Notes: generated by a model from the sequence alone, not told the origin. A stretch of DNA of 64,000 nucleotides from Leucosporidium creatinivorum (GCA_001600635.1 BCKL01000021.1:248001-312000); one strand, 5' to 3'. Numbered from the stretch's first letter, positions 1-12,169 are shown. Program-made: numbers and translations.

Positions 1-25
1 CTGACCCTCCCGCTCGCTCTTGCAG

Positions 26-1798
26 GTCCACTATCTCGAGGACGGATCCATCAAGGTCTTCAGTCGCAACTCGGAGGACATGAGCGTCAAGTACCCCGAC
101 ATCGTCTCCCAGCTTCCTGCGGTGAGCTCTCTTGCCCCGCATCCTCGCTCTTCTCGGCGACTGATCTCGTTGTCCCCTCACCCTCCCCTCACTCTACCTC
201 TTGCCTCCTCGACTCTCCTACGAAGCTACAGGCCATCAACGCCTCCGCCCCCGGTGGCACCACCTCCTTCGTCATCGACGCCGAGGCCGTCGCCTGGGAC
301 AAGGACGAGAAGCGCCTCTTGCCCTTCCAGGAGCTCAGTAGGAGGAAGAGGAAGGACGTCAAGACGGAGGATATCAAGGTCAAGGTTCACCTGTTCGCTT
401 TCGATTTGCTGTACTTGAATGGGAAGGTGAGTTCGACTTGGCTCGGCGTAGGAGGAGGGAGAAAAGGGGGGCAACGGCTGGCTGACTCGCTCCTCACTGC
501 GTTCTCTTCTTCGCCGATTGCTCGCTCGAACAGCCCCTCCTCAACGAGAACCTCGAAACCCGTCGTCAACTCCTCCGCCAGCACCTCCAGCCCGTGGAAG
601 AGGAGTTCGCCTTCGCCACCTCAGAGGACGCGAGTAACGTCGAGGACATTCAAGTCTTCCTCGACAAATCCGTCAAAGAAGGATGCGAGGGATTGATGGT
701 CAAGATGCTTGAGGGCGAGGGAGCGACGTATGAGCCGAGTAGGAGGTCGATCCATTGGTTGAAGGTGGGTTCGCGTGCTTCCTCGCAGCTCGCATAGGTG
801 GGCAGAGCTGACCTTGACCGACTACCTACAGCTCAAGAAGGACTACCTCGCCGGCGTGGGAGATTCCTTCGACCTCGTCGTCATCGGCGCCGACTTCGGC
901 GCAGGCAAGCGCACGGGCGTGTACGGCGCGTTCCATCTCGCGTGCTTTGACGAGGAGACGCAGGGATACCAAGCGGTGTGCAAGATTGGAACGGGGTTCA
1001 GTGATGAGGCTTTAAAGAGTCATTGGGAGAGGTTGAGCATGGGGCCTAAGAAGGACGAGGGCGAGGGAGAGGAGGAGAGGGAGGCGGGGTGCATGGAGCT
1101 GAAGAAGAAGCCCGGGGATTTGGATATGGGCAAGGTCGCGAGCTCGAACTTGCCTGGTGAGTCGACTTGGGGCGCCGAGGGTGAGACGACTCGGAGCGAT
1201 TGCTGACCTTCGCCCCTCGCCTTGGCCCCCTACACTCTTCTCCCCTTCTTCCGCCTTCTCTCGCTCGTCTTCGCACTCTCTCTTTCCCATCTTTCGGATC
1301 CGCACGCCTCTAGACGTCTTCTTCGATCCCTCGACCTCGATGGTCTGGGAAGTCCTCGCCGCCGATCTCTCCAAGAGTCCCGTCTACCCCGCCGCCGTCG
1401 GAAAGGTGAACATGACGTCCTTGTCTTCCTCCGTTCTCCAACCTCACTTTCCTCGAGCTGGAGCTGACCCGTTCGCTCGCCCCTCCCTCGCTCAGGTCGA
1501 CCCCGAGAAGGGAATCTCGCTCCGTTTCCCTCGCTTCATTCGCATCCGCGACGACAAGAACCCCGAGCAGGCCACCGACTCCGAGCAGGTGCGTTCGCCG
1601 TCTGGCTTCAGTCTCTCCGCCCGCTTCTCTTCCAGGCATCGATCGCCGAGCTGACTCTTCGCTCTCCCCGCGCCTCTCCCCCTTTCTCGCCTTCTCACTC
1701 TACCACAGGTCGCCGAGGCTTACCGTCGTCAAGCTACCACCTCTGCGCCGGGCAAGTTTGGCAAGAAGGGCGGAGGAGGGGACGACGACTTCTGGTAG
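26..1798 (+). CDS. CDC9: DNA ligase I, C-terminal half (5' end outside window)
   Basis: ATP-dependent DNA ligase that seals nicks between Okazaki fragments and in excision repair; nuclear, often also mitochondrial. The window opens at the end of an intron (acceptor CAG at 23-25), so the adenylation lysine motif is outside. Visible parts: [13 protein letters not shown], the DAEAVAWD and [14 protein letters not shown] segments, [14 protein letters not shown], then EGLMVKML and WLKLKKDY (nucleotidyltransferase motifs IV-V), followed by the OB-fold with [18 protein letters not shown] and [11 protein letters not shown] near the end. The protein ends in a Gly/Lys run and DDDFW, stop TAG at 1796-1798. 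At least six introns interrupt this part (for example donor at 122, acceptor at 231). The order and spacing match eukaryotic LIG1; ligase IV lacks this ending. Very sure of the family. Confidence 0.95.
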
Positions 1799-2038
1799 TC
1801 GCTTCGGGCCGTCGCCGAGGTCGTATGACGTTGCTTGATTACTTGCTTCTGAGTGCTGCTCGATGTAAAGAGATACCCTCTTCGCTTCCCGACATGCTGA
1901 GGTGCAGAACTGGCGAACGGGTGTGCTGCGAGGGAGAACAAGGGGGAAGCGAGTGCGGTTCGCCTCTTCGCCTTCGACCACACCTCGTGTTCTCAGCGCA
2001 ACTCGCCGCTCTCTCGCCGAAGCACCTGTAGCGCCAGC

Positions 2039-3010
2039 ATGCCTTCTACTACTCACACGCACCTCGCCCTCAAACCTTCCTCGCTCGGCAGCACCGCGCT
2101 CGCCCTCCTCGTCTACCTCACCTTCCTCCTCCCCACCGTCCTCGCCTCGCGACCTCTCTTCATCTACCAAGACTCTCAAGGGATCAAGTCCCACATCATC
2201 GTCCCCTCAGAGAAGCACCTCCGCCACACGCCCAAGACGGATCGCATGGAGGCGATTCGCGATTCGGCTCATCGAGGGGACGCTGTCAGCAAAGGTATCT
2301 TCCTCGGATGGATGATGGATCTTGGAGATAGGGTGTGGGATCACAAGAAGGGGATCAAGGAGGATATTGAGCTGATTAGGAGGATCCACGCGGGCGTTGA
2401 GAGCTTCGCCGAGATGGATAAGGACGTTCTGAGGAAGCAGCTGGCGAGGAAGTTCCTGCTCGAGGAGTCGGAGATGGAGCTGCTTGCCGAAAGGGCGAGG
2501 GAGGAGGTCAAGTTGCCCGGGAGGGAGATTGAGCGCGAGCTCTGGGATGAGACGATTGAGGCGAGGTGAGCTGAGATCGCCGAGGTGGGGGTTCAGACTA
2601 GCGCGGACCCTTCGCAACGCACTCCAGGAAGGACCTCGAACGCAAGAACGACTGCGTCGCCCGCCACATCTACAGCGACTGCTGGGACTTGATGAAACCG
2701 CTCGAGCCTAACGCCGACGACTACGAGATTGGGCTCTACGTCATCGGGAACACCATCATGAACTTCGAGATCGCTACCAAGGGAAAGAAGTGAGTAGGTC
2801 GTAGCTGAACCCTGGCTCGAACTAACTTTGCTTCTCGGCGACAGGACTTTCGAGCTCGACGGGAAGGGCGAGATCACCAAGGAGTCGTGGGCGAAGTGGA
2901 TGCCACTGTACGAGCAAATTGGCACGGCGACGGGATTCTTCGTCGATGCGGAGGAGCCCGAAGAGAAGGTGGAGCAGACCGCTCGTGCAAGGAGTGGGGA
3001 TGAGGATTGA
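2039..3010 (+). CDS. Secreted or ER-lumen hypothetical protein
   Basis: Unrecognised protein of about 280 residues in three exons (introns 2566-2627 and 2790-2844, both GTGAG...AG). The first 36 residues hold a hydrophobic stretch (ALALLVYLTFLLPTVLAS) ending in a likely signal-peptidase site, so it probably enters the secretory pathway. The mature part is charged and helical (KHLRHTPKTDR, many Glu/Lys/Arg) with CVARHIYSDCW in exon 2 carrying the only cysteine pair I can see. The C-terminus is acidic. The start is the first ATG after the ligase stop, 240 bp downstream on the same strand. No catalytic motif was recognised. Confidence 0.8.
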
Positions 3011-3418
3011 GACAGCTCGGCGTCGGCGCTGCTAAATAGGCTTAGCTGTAGTAGTAACGAGGTGCTTGATGAGCACCAATAGCTTGTACTGTATGCCTGT
3101 ACGATATCCGATGTGGGTCGCGCACATGATGAGCACAGGGTTTCGGCGAGCTGCAGACAATCGCCGAAAACAGCTCCCTCCGCACATACAGGGCTGTCAG
3201 AGGGCTGCTCAGGCTCGGGCAGTCGAATCAATTTCTTTTCTCGGTGTGAGCGAAGGCAGCCGGGTCAAGAGACTGATGTGCAAGAACAAGGGCGATCGTC
3301 AACCCGAGACCCGACGAAACTGCCCGACGAAACTGCTTCGAGAAACTACTCTACACACGACCCCCTGCTTCTCTACCCGCTTCACCGCGATCTCCGTTCT
3401 TTTAGTTATGCACCACAT
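3011..3418. other. Convergent intergenic region, 408 bp
   Basis: It lies between the stop codons of two convergent genes. I see no coding frame with splice signals and no RNA gene; it probably holds the two 3' untranslated regions and polyadenylation sites. Confidence 0.6.
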
Positions 3419-4800
3419 CTAATCCCGACCACCAAGACCCTCTACCACCGACCCTCTCAACTGCTCGGCGCCGAGTTCCTTGCTCCTCCACTTTTCGCCG
3501 CCAAAGTCCAGCCCGTAGCCATCTAAGCGCTCTGAAGTGCTCTTGAACCACTCATTAAACTCTCCCGCTATGCTGGGACTCCAGTCGACCTCCTCCTCCC
3601 TCTTGCTAGCGAACGTGGCAAGCGGCTCCGTTTCGGCGATGGTGGGCTTGGCGATGCGAGACGCTTTTGAAGGCGTAGAGAAGGTAGGGTACGTGGGAGC
3701 GAGGACAGTGAGCTTTGATGGCTTAGCAGGCGTGACGGGGAAGGGAGGAACGGCCGTAGAGACTGTGCGAGTGGCGGTGCCGAAGAGAGGGTGCGAGCTG
3801 GTCGACGAAGAGTGGGACGCTGAAGGGCGAGCGAGGCGGAAAAGCGAGCTTGTTGGGATCTCCGCTCTTGAGCTTCGGAAAGACGATAATGGGAACGCCG
3901 GCGAGGATGGGGTGGTTGACAAAATCGGGCGTGTGCTGGCTGAGGGTGAGGCCGAGTGTCAAGTGGATGGCGCTGGTGGCGATACCGTGGGGCGAAAGGT
4001 CGGGAGCGAGTTGCCAAATCTTTTCGTGTTGGAGCCGAGGTGTCGTGTAGAACTGGGGGGGCTGGGAGAGCGTGAGGATGGCGCTGCACGAGTCGAGGGT
4101 GATCGCCGAGAGCGACGAAATGGGAATGCGCAAGCGGTCGACAGTCTGCATTGCGAGGGGAGTTAGCGCTGGGACAACAAAGTGTCCTTGTTGCGCTCTG
4201 CATTACCTCAGGGGTCATGGTGTCAATGGTGAGGGCTCCTCCGCCATTGCTCTCCAACTCGGCGCCGAGCAGCTCCATCGTAGAGTCGAAGAGCCTCCAA
4301 GAGACGTTGCCAATGGTAAGACAGGTGGGAAACAGCGGTTCCGGGTCTGTGGGGTGACGAAGCGAAGGTCAGCGGCTCGTTCGTCGAGCTCGGCGAAGGA
4401 AACCTGCTCACCGAAGTAGGCGGCACGGGGCGGAACACTACTCTGACTCCGAACCGAGCCGCCAAAGCGGCATCCGAGAGGGCTGATAGGCGACTGAGGC
4501 GTATAGGTCAGCACCTTGGGGGTGACGGGCTCGGATTTGGGTGCGAAAGTGAACGCCGAGATTGAGCCGCCATTGTTGGTGGGGGTGATGGGCGTGAGTA
4601 GTCCGTGCATGGCGAAGTCCTCGAAGCCATTATAGAGCGAAGGGCTGGCGGCCTGCAAATCGCCGGCGGAACAGGGAGCGTCCGTTTTCAGCTTGAGCCC
4701 ACGACGAGCAGAAGCGAAGGGGATGCCTGCGCCAGGGTGCAAGAAGGTCAGATCGTGAGTCTAAGCGACGCTAAAGGTATCACTCACTGGTAGTGAACAT
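3419..4800 (-). CDS. Hypothetical protein with a reading-frame discontinuity
   Basis: I do not recognise this protein. The minus-strand ATG at 4800-4798 is followed after 13 bases by a clean GTGAGT...CAG intron; two more introns follow (donors CTTCG|GTGAGC and CCTGAG|GTAATG). The joined product starts MFTTSIPFASARRG, has a Pro/Ser/Thr-rich linker (about residues 45-110), then a more ordered part containing IGNVSWRLFDSTMELLGAEL and LRIPISSLSAITLDSCSAIL. That frame stops at 3723. A second frame, open from 3922 down to 3419, reads like genuine coding sequence at its end (VDWSPSIAGEFNEWFKSTSE). No GT-AG intron joins the two, so either the protein ends at 3723 or there is a frameshift between about 3730 and 3900. 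A distant likeness to RNA-dependent RNA polymerase N-termini was considered and not supported. Confidence 0.55.
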
Positions 4801-5747
4801 GACGAGAAGCAGAGCGAGACAAGAAAGCGCGCGATGTGGTGGAAGGAAAGAGAGAGAGAGGCGGCTCGGCGAAAGACTTTTGCTCGTCGGCTTCGGAATG
4901 TCCCAACTCGGGCTTAGCCCTGTTGAAGGATAAGCACAGACTGTGACGGACGTGCACAACCCGCGTGTCTCAATATCGCACAGACCACAGGAGCTGAAAG
5001 TCGTGAGGAGCTCAGTCCAGTGTGATCCGACTCAACTAGCGAAGCGTTCGGCAGAGCTGTAGCTGGTCAGCGATGGGCCTCTGCAGGCTGGTACGCTGGT
5101 ACGATACTTCTAGGGGAGTACAAGCTACAGCTGAGCGAAAGACTCGCGCCAACCGCCTCCCTCCGAAGGGGGTCAAGTGAGCTGAGCCGAGCAGCCTGCC
5201 AGCGCCGAGTGTAAGGAGGCAGCGAATCACTCTGAGCGCTTCAGAGGTATCCAAGACATACTCAAGGGGTCTGGAATCCTGGAAAACTGCCTCCCATGGT
5301 CGAAAGCTGGCGCAGCGTGTTCTCCTCAGCTCAGCTTCGCACGAGCTCGCCGAGCAGCCCGTCGCTCTTGCAGCGCCAGCACGGCTACGGCGCAGGCTTC
5401 TGTGAGTCAGAACATGGCAAGCTGATGCCACAGCTGCTTCACGGCATTCCAAACTCTACTACTGGACCTGTGACTCCGAACAGCCCGCGCACCCACCCAA
5501 GGCTCGGCGCTGCCCCTTCGACTTCTCCTTTCCCTCGGCGAAGCACAGGGCTTCAAGTCGAAGCCTTGCATGCCTGTAGAGTACTGTGGATCGACGCTCT
5601 ACTCTCCGAACCACTCGCTTTACCTCACTACATGCTCAGCTCGGACCTCCCTTCCTCCGAGGGCACAGCCTGCTCCTTTCGAGCTTCCACGTCTCTCGCT
5701 CCTGCTCATCACTTCGACATCGCCTCGACAGCTCGAATACAGCTCGA
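4801..5747. promoter_or_regulatory. Divergent intergenic region, 947 bp
   Basis: Shared upstream region of the minus-strand hypothetical gene and the plus-strand Myb gene. It contains a short GA repeat at about 4848-4862 and a stretch of pyrimidine-rich, ATG-poor DNA just before the Myb start that looks like a 5' untranslated leader. No coding sequence was identified. Confidence 0.45.
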
Positions 5748-6835
5748 ATGGACAGCAGCAACACAGCTACAGCTACTCCTGCTCCCTCATCCTCCTCCCC
5801 TCTCTCCGGCATTAGCCACACCTCGAAGTCGCCCGCTCGCGTCATTGCACCTCCGGTCAAGGGCGCAGGATCAGGATACTGGTGGCGCGAGGAGGAGGCA
5901 CAGCTGTACGAAGAGCTTCTAGAGGGCTATGGCGACAAGCCTGTAGACTGGAACGAGCTTGCAAGGGAGCTCGCGAGGCAATGCCCAATGGATCCAGCTC
6001 CAGCGAGGATCGCCAAGCAGTGTGCAGCCAGACAAGGTTACCTGAGTGAGTAACATCGTACCTAAGTCAAGCCTCCAGCTGACGCTCGAATCGCGTGCAG
6101 AGCGCCGCGCCGAGCGCCCTATGTCTAGCAAAAAGGCGGCTATTGCATGGACTGACGCTCGCTGGATGCAGCTCAAGACGGCGGCGACGGCGGCTATGGA
6201 GAAGTACGGAACAGGCTGTCTGACGAGCGAGCAGTGGAGCGCAGTCGGAAGTACGCTAGAACCGGAGCGCACGGGAGCAGCTTGCGCCGAGCGCTGGAGA
6301 CGAGGGGCGCCGGACGTCTACAGCGCAGCGGGAGCAGCCGACGATATGACGAGCTCAAATCTAGATGAAGGTGAGGTGGCTCTACAGCTTTACTCGCGTT
6401 CTGGTAGATCGCTGACGTTTCCGCTTCTCTCGCTGGTGCAGACGACGACGTCTCGACTCGCGCTGATGGTCCCGACACAGCTCAAGCATCGCAAGCCTCT
6501 CAAATTATGTCGCAGGTCTCCGAGCCGCAGCCTAGAACCTCGATCGTCATCTTTGACACCGAGAAGCCCTTCTCGCTCGAGGACGACGAGCAGCTGCTCG
6601 AGCTTTACCGCCTCCGAGGACCCGCCTACAAGACCATCTCGCGTGCCATAGAGCCTCAAAGACACAAGAGGGAAGTCGGCGAGCGATTGGACTACCTGTG
6701 AGTGGCTCGGAGCTTCTTTCGCGGTATCAGGAGCGAGGCGAGCGCCGAGCTGATGTGCTTTCCCCATCTCGCTCATCTCGCAGGCTACAGCCTTACGACT
6801 TCTCCGCCTTCTTCCCTTCCCTCGCCCACGCATGA
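5748..6835 (+). CDS. Short Myb/SANT-repeat protein
   Basis: Predicted DNA-binding protein of roughly 265 residues in four exons. Three tryptophan-containing helical blocks resemble Myb/SANT repeats: GYWWREEEAQLYEELLEGYG...DWNELARELA (about residues 30-80), AIAWTDARWMQLKTAATAAMEKYG...WSAVGSTLE...CAERWRRGAP (about 100-160), and PFSLEDDEQLLELYRLRG...YKTISRAI...RHKREVGERLDYL (about 205-250). Introns use GTGAGT/GTGAGG donors and GCTGA branch sites; their phases keep one frame to the TGA at 6833-6835. I chose ATG 5748 because upstream in-frame codons lie in pyrimidine-rich leader DNA. The third repeat lacks the usual tryptophans, so its assignment is less certain. The target genes are unknown. Confidence 0.75.
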
Positions 6836-7653
6836 TCCCTACCGCTTCACTTCCTTCCTCGGCCTCTCATCAACGCTCCTCCCTCCCTCTCTCCCTCCAT
6901 TTCGAGGCCTTCGCACTCGCCTACAACCCCGCCAAGTCCGTCACCTACCCCTACATCAAATTAACGCGTTGCAATTCGACGTCGGCAGTCTCTCCTCCCA
7001 ACACACCGACCAGGGCGTGAGGCGAGAGCTACGATCGCAATTCGAGCTGACGTCGCAGGAGGAGGGGAAGGACTCGGCCGCTGTCTCCGCCGAGACGGCT
7101 GCAGGGAGAGTCTCTCGCGTTTGCTCGGGTTTTTGAGGTCGGGAGGAGATCGTCAGACGAGGTGCTGGTGAGGTCGGCGGGGCAGGAGACGAGAAAAGAG
7201 GTGGTTTCGGCGCTGAGCTCGCTGGGGAGTTGTAGTGGTGCAGGTGGGTTGCAAGTTGTACACGAGATAAAAGTAGCTGGTGCAAACGAGTGGGCCGTTC
7301 GAGAGGATCAGGCCTGCTTGAGTACAGACCTCAGCTTCGCCGAGAAAACCGTCTTCGTAAAGGGGGGCTGCTAGACAGCGATCGCCTTGGGCGTTTCCGC
7401 CCTGCGCAGCCATGCCTAGCCATGCGCAAGTTTGACCCTGCAGCAGAATAAAGTCAGCGGGGTCGGGACTTTCTAGACTCCCCAGGCCAAAAACCGAGCG
7501 GAGGTCTAGTATGACGAGGTTTCGAACTTGCAGGTTGATCTTCCACCACATCAGCCTCGTTTCGATTTCGTTCAGCTACAACAGCAGCTCTAGCTGTACC
7601 CTACCGCCAAACGGCCCCCGCGTACATTTGAGCGCCCGACCGAGCCAGAGGCG
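6836..7653. other. Intergenic region, 818 bp
   Basis: Between the Myb gene and the YTH gene, both on the plus strand. A 132-codon open frame on the minus strand (7153-7551) has no splice signals or recognisable domain and was not called. It probably carries the Myb 3' end and the YTH promoter and leader. Confidence 0.4.
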
Positions 7654-10600
7654 ATGAGCCCTTCCTTGCCTTCGCGCGCCGACCTGCAGCTCCCGCGCAA
7701 GGCTACGCCGTCGTTGCCTGTCAGGCCAGCAGCTTCGCCTTTGGCTGTACGCTCTCCCAGTAAATCAGACCCGCCCCTCCCTTCCTTCCACGCGCCTACA
7801 GATCCCGCTCCGCCGGCTCAGCAAGACGCACCTCCGCTTTCGGCTCCTCGCTCGCACCAGCTCGAAACGATGGCAAAGGACTCGACTAGGATCCCTCTGG
7901 GCGAGCGTAGGAAGACTGCAGAGGATCCTGCTAGCCCGACGTTGGGCGGTGCAGCCCTTCTGAGCTCGCACGGCCATTCGCGAGCGCTGGGAGGAGCAGC
8001 GGCTCTCGGCGTAGTGGACCAGCTCTCGGACGGCGCAGGCAAGCAAGACGGTGTAGGAGCTTCGACTCGTGTGGGAGCATTGGGTGCAGCCTCCCATGGT
8101 AGTGGTGAGCTACAGCCCTCTCAAATTCGATCGCCGATGCTTTCAGGAGAGCGTCCGACGTCCAACGCCGACGGCGCTGACGCTTTTCGCCTCTGTTGCT
8201 ACAGAGTGGAGCTCGCCTGCAGCTTCTCCTCGACCTGGAAGCGCCGCACGTCAGTCCCGCACCAGCGCCAGCCCTTCCGCCGCCATGTGTAATCAGCCTG
8301 CGCCTCGACCGAGCCAGTTTGGAGGAGGCCTCGTACGTCTCTTGGACGCTTCGGTTCAAGGATCTGCGCTTTTCAAGTACATTCAGACTGATACGCCTTC
8401 GTCCCCCAACACACCAGGATCAGGCCAACGCTCCCAGTCACTCGACCGAGCGCCCTCCCTACCCTCGCAACCCCTCGACCACTACCTCGACGGCGACGGC
8501 TCGCGCTCAGCAGCAACGTACCTCTCCTCCCTTCGGCTACTCCCCAAGCTACCCAGGATCGACCGATGCCATGTACCCTTACCCCACGAGCTCGTACGGC
8601 CAAGCCTCGGCGACGCCCTACGGCTGGGGCTACCCCTCGCCCGAGCAGCTCGTCTACCCCATCGACTCGACGACCTACTCTCCCACCAGCGGCTTCCAGA
8701 GTCCTACGATGAACCCTCTCGCCTCGCTCGGTCAGCCCTACTACGACCCCAACGCCTACCCTTCTTTCGCGCCTCAGCCGATGCAGCAGTATTACAGCTC
8801 GCCCGCGCCAGGATCGGCCATGTCGGCCTCGGTGCAGCCTTCGCTTAGCTCGTTCGGCGCCTCGGGAGAGATGAGTAGTCAGCAGACGTCGTCGGGAGCG
8901 GATGGCTCGAACGGCGAGATCGTCTACGGCAGCGATGGCAGCCCCGCGACGAGCCAGGAGATGCTCGCGATCCAGCAGAGTCAGCACTTCGCCGCCATCC
9001 AGCAGCAACAGAGGGCGGCGCCCCCTTACCTCTCCTACATGTCCGACCCCTCGGCGACTTACCCTTATGGCGCTCCTCAAGGCTACGGCTCTTCTTCCTT
9101 CCCTCCTTCGGCGCCTCAAGACTTCTCGGGTTATCAGTACCCCATCTCCTCGCACTCGCACTCGCAACAGCAACCTCATCTCCAGCAACAACAACAAGCA
9201 CCCTCGTTCTCTCACCTTCAGCAACAGCAACCTCCCTCGTCGCCTTACGGCATGCCCCCTCCTCCTCTTTCGCCTCAGCAATCGCACGCCCAACCCCCCT
9301 ACGCCTCCTCGCCCTACCGCTACTACCCTCCCCAACCCCTTCCTTACGGCTCAGGCTACCCCTCCCCCATTCCTCCTCCTCCCCCCTTCGCTCCCGGGTC
9401 CCCTCTCTCGCCGCCTCAAGTCTACTCCCCTCCTCCCGAACTCGCGAGGGGTCAGCTCGCGCAGAGCAAGTTCCACGAAGCGGTCTTCGGAACGGAGAGG
9501 GACGGTGGACACTCGCATGGTAGTCCGAGAGATGGAAGGAGGGGATCGGGAGCGGGCTTCGGCGCGGGAGGAGGAGGTGGGTTCGGCGGAAGGGCGCTGC
9601 CCAAGCCTCCTGCTCACTCGCCTCATGCTCTCTGGTCAGTCGCAGCTATCGCTAGATACTCTCCGGCTGTACTGATCTCTTCTCGTCACCTCATAGGGTC
9701 GGCAACGTCCCCTCGGATGCGACCCATCCCGAACTATGGCGCTTCTTCTCGTCTCGTCCCGTCCCCGCCACTTCGCTCAAGTACGGCAGCATGCACCCCG
9801 CCGACATCCCTCCCGGCGTCGACCTCAACTCTACCGGCATCGAATCGATCCATCTCATCAGTCGTTCCAATTGTGAGTCTCGTCGCGACTAGGCTCGGCT
9901 CGGCGACGTCGAAAGCTGGCACTGATCTATTCGTAACAGGCGCCTTCGTCAACTACGCCTCCGACATTCATCTCCAACACTCCATCGCCGTCTCCAACGG
10001 CCTCCCGCTCCGCCCTCACGACCCTCGCTGCAAAGACCTCGTCTGCCGCGTTCGCAAGCGCGACGAGGATGCCAAGAGCGGTGTTGGAGCGCAAAGGATT
10101 GGCGGGATGCACAAGGATTTCGTGAGGGAGAAGGAGAGGGAGAGGAGGGAGGGAGAGGGAGAGAAGGGAGAAGGTGAGGGGGAGAAGAGTGAGGGAGGCA
10201 GGGAGGGAGTGCCCCAGAGGTACTCGACGGGGAGTACGAGCCATTCGATCTCGACGACGAGTACGACGAGCTCGTTCCTCGCCAAGCACTTTGAGCGCAG
10301 GTTCTTCGTCCTCAAGGTGAGTTTGACTTGCGCTTCAGCTGTCGCAGAGCCAAGCTGACATCCCTCTCTTCTGCTCGCAGTCTCACGACGAAGGCGACAT
10401 CAAGCTCTCCATCGAACGCGGTCTCTGGGCGACTCAGCTTCACAACGAGCCGGTCCTCGACCAGGCTTTCCACACGGCCAAGGACGTCTTCCTCATCTTC
10501 GGCGCCAATCGTGCGGGAGCTTTCGCCGGATAGTGAGCTCCTCCTCCTCTCTATGTTCTCCTCACGATCGCTATCATTGACTCGTCTCTCCTCCTACAGC

Positions 10601-11747
10601 GCTCGCATGACTTCCGCGATCCACCAGTCCCCCGCCTCCTCCGGCGAGAACCGCATCTCGTGGACCTCGCACACCTCCTCCGACCCTCCTCCCTCCGCCG
10701 GCTCTCTCTCTTCCCCTTCCTACTCGACCGGCATCCCCGCCACCATCCACGAAGAGGACGGCGCCACCTCCTCCACCTCGAATGGCCTCCCTCGCCTCTT
10801 CTCGCCCTCGGAGCAGAGGCTCGCCGAAACGAGTCCTCTTCCCCTCACGCCGGGAGGGACGAGGCTTCCCAGTGGGAGCGCGCCTGCGAGTCTCTCGCCC
10901 GCTGTGAGGAAGGAGTTCGGCGGCGAGGCCGAGAGGGTCGCGATGGAGGAGACGGAGTTTAATCTCGCCAACTTGCACCTTCCCGACGGCGTTGGGCGTG
11001 GGGAGAGTTTGGATCCCAAGATGTTGGGTAGGAGGGATGGAGGAGGAGCGGGAGGTGATGGAGTGCATCAGGCGGTGAGGCAGCAGCAGGCTTTGGGAGC
11101 GAGTAGTAAGCTCGGCGAGACGGATGGGGATGGGGTGTGGAGGAAGGATCAGCTGCCGACGCCGGCGGAGAGGAATGCGAGGTTGGAGAGGATGGGAGAT
11201 GGGTGAGTTCCGACTGCTTAGCTTGGTGCGCGCGAAGAGCTGACTTTGGCCCCTTTGCCGAGCAGCATCAACGGCGGCGAGAAGAGCGCGAGGGACGTCT
11301 CGGCCGAGTGGGGCAGGCCCTTCCGCGTCGAGTGGATCAAGGTGTACGCTCTCCATCTCATTCTTGCACCTCTTTTGGCGCCGAGCTCACCTTCGCTCTC
11401 TCGCCCATAGCGCCCGTCTCCCCTTCTCTCGCACTCGGCACATCAAGAACCAGTTCAACTCGGGCAAGGAGGTCAAGATCTCGCGCGATGGTTCGTCGTC
11501 TCCCTTCTCCCACTCTCCTTCGACGTCTCGCTGACCCTCTCCCTTTCACCTCGCAGGAACCGAGCTCGAACCCTCGGCGGGAGAAGCCCTGCTCAAGGAG
11601 TTCGACCACATCGACTCGGACGGCATCAGCAACGGCAACGGCCACGGAGAGAGTCCCACTCCTCCCACCGCTACGGAGGACAGCACGACTACGACGCAGG
11701 CGACTCCCAGCGGTCTCGTTTCGACTCGTTCGTCCGAGTCGAGCTAA
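7654..11747 (+). CDS. RRM-YTH domain protein, probable m6A-RNA reader
   Basis: A large protein (about 1,100 residues, about ten exons) predicted to bind N6-methyladenosine RNA. The first third is disordered and Ser/Pro-rich; residues about 200-590 are Tyr/Pro/Gln/Ser-rich (poly-Gln runs at 9165-9230), like a prion-type segment. An RRM follows: LWVGNVPSDATHPELWRFF as RNP2 region and CAFVNYAS as RNP1. Then a basic-acidic linker (10110-10200) and the YTH domain, starting FERRFFVLKS, with IERGLWATQ and FGANRAGAFAGYARM, then an insertion of about 190 residues, then PFRVEWIKVARLPFSRTRHIKN and KISRDGTELEP. The tryptophan in GLWATQ is a likely aromatic-cage residue. Exon borders checked by phase: 8105/8204, 8332/8419, 9697-9872, 9940-10316, 10381-10532, 10600-11202, 11266-11343. 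Family is secure; target RNAs are unknown. Confidence 0.9.
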
Positions 11748-12169
11748 GCTTGGCCGACTATGCGGCATCGCAGGATCAGGATATGGACACGGATATGGAT
11801 ATGGAGGGTCGTCAACTTATACACGCTCGACGCACCTTGCTTATAGCTCTCTCCTCGTATTCTCCCTCTTGCCCTCCCCTCGCTTCGACTCTTGCTCGGC
11901 TTTCCCCCTTCTTCTTCTCACGAGGCCCAGTCGCCCGTTGTAGCACCATCCCTGTCTTCTTACGCTTATCGATCGGTAAATTGCTTCAATGCTATCGTCG
12001 TTCGTTGAAGTCCTGGGACGTCGCGGGAGCGGTTCGGAGCGAAAGTTTGGCGAAGCTCTCGAGCTCGGCGCTCTACGAGCCTCTGCACCTCGCACCGATT
12101 CAGGTGCAGGGCTCCATTTTTCATGGAATTCCATCGCCTGAAGCGAAGTACGCCCAGCGCTGCGAAGCC
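11748..12169. other. Intergenic region, 422 bp
   Basis: Between the YTH stop and the next plus-strand start. Nothing beyond an expected 3' end and promoter is seen. Confidence 0.4.

Noticed and set aside
3723-4800. Possible RNA-dependent RNA polymerase N-terminus
   Set aside because: Only a vague likeness in one segment; the gene is far too short and no catalytic DxDGD motif follows.
7153-7551. 132-codon minus-strand open frame between the Myb and YTH genes
   Set aside because: No recognisable domain, no splice pattern and composition like non-coding DNA.
8373-9335. 320-codon open frame on the minus strand
   Set aside because: It is antisense to the Gln/Tyr/Pro-rich exon of the YTH gene, is Arg-rich and has no domain; a shadow frame.
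10110-10215. Purine-rich run that looks like a microsatellite
   Set aside because: It lies in an exon of the YTH gene and encodes a Glu/Arg/Lys/Gly linker in frame; not a separate repeat element.
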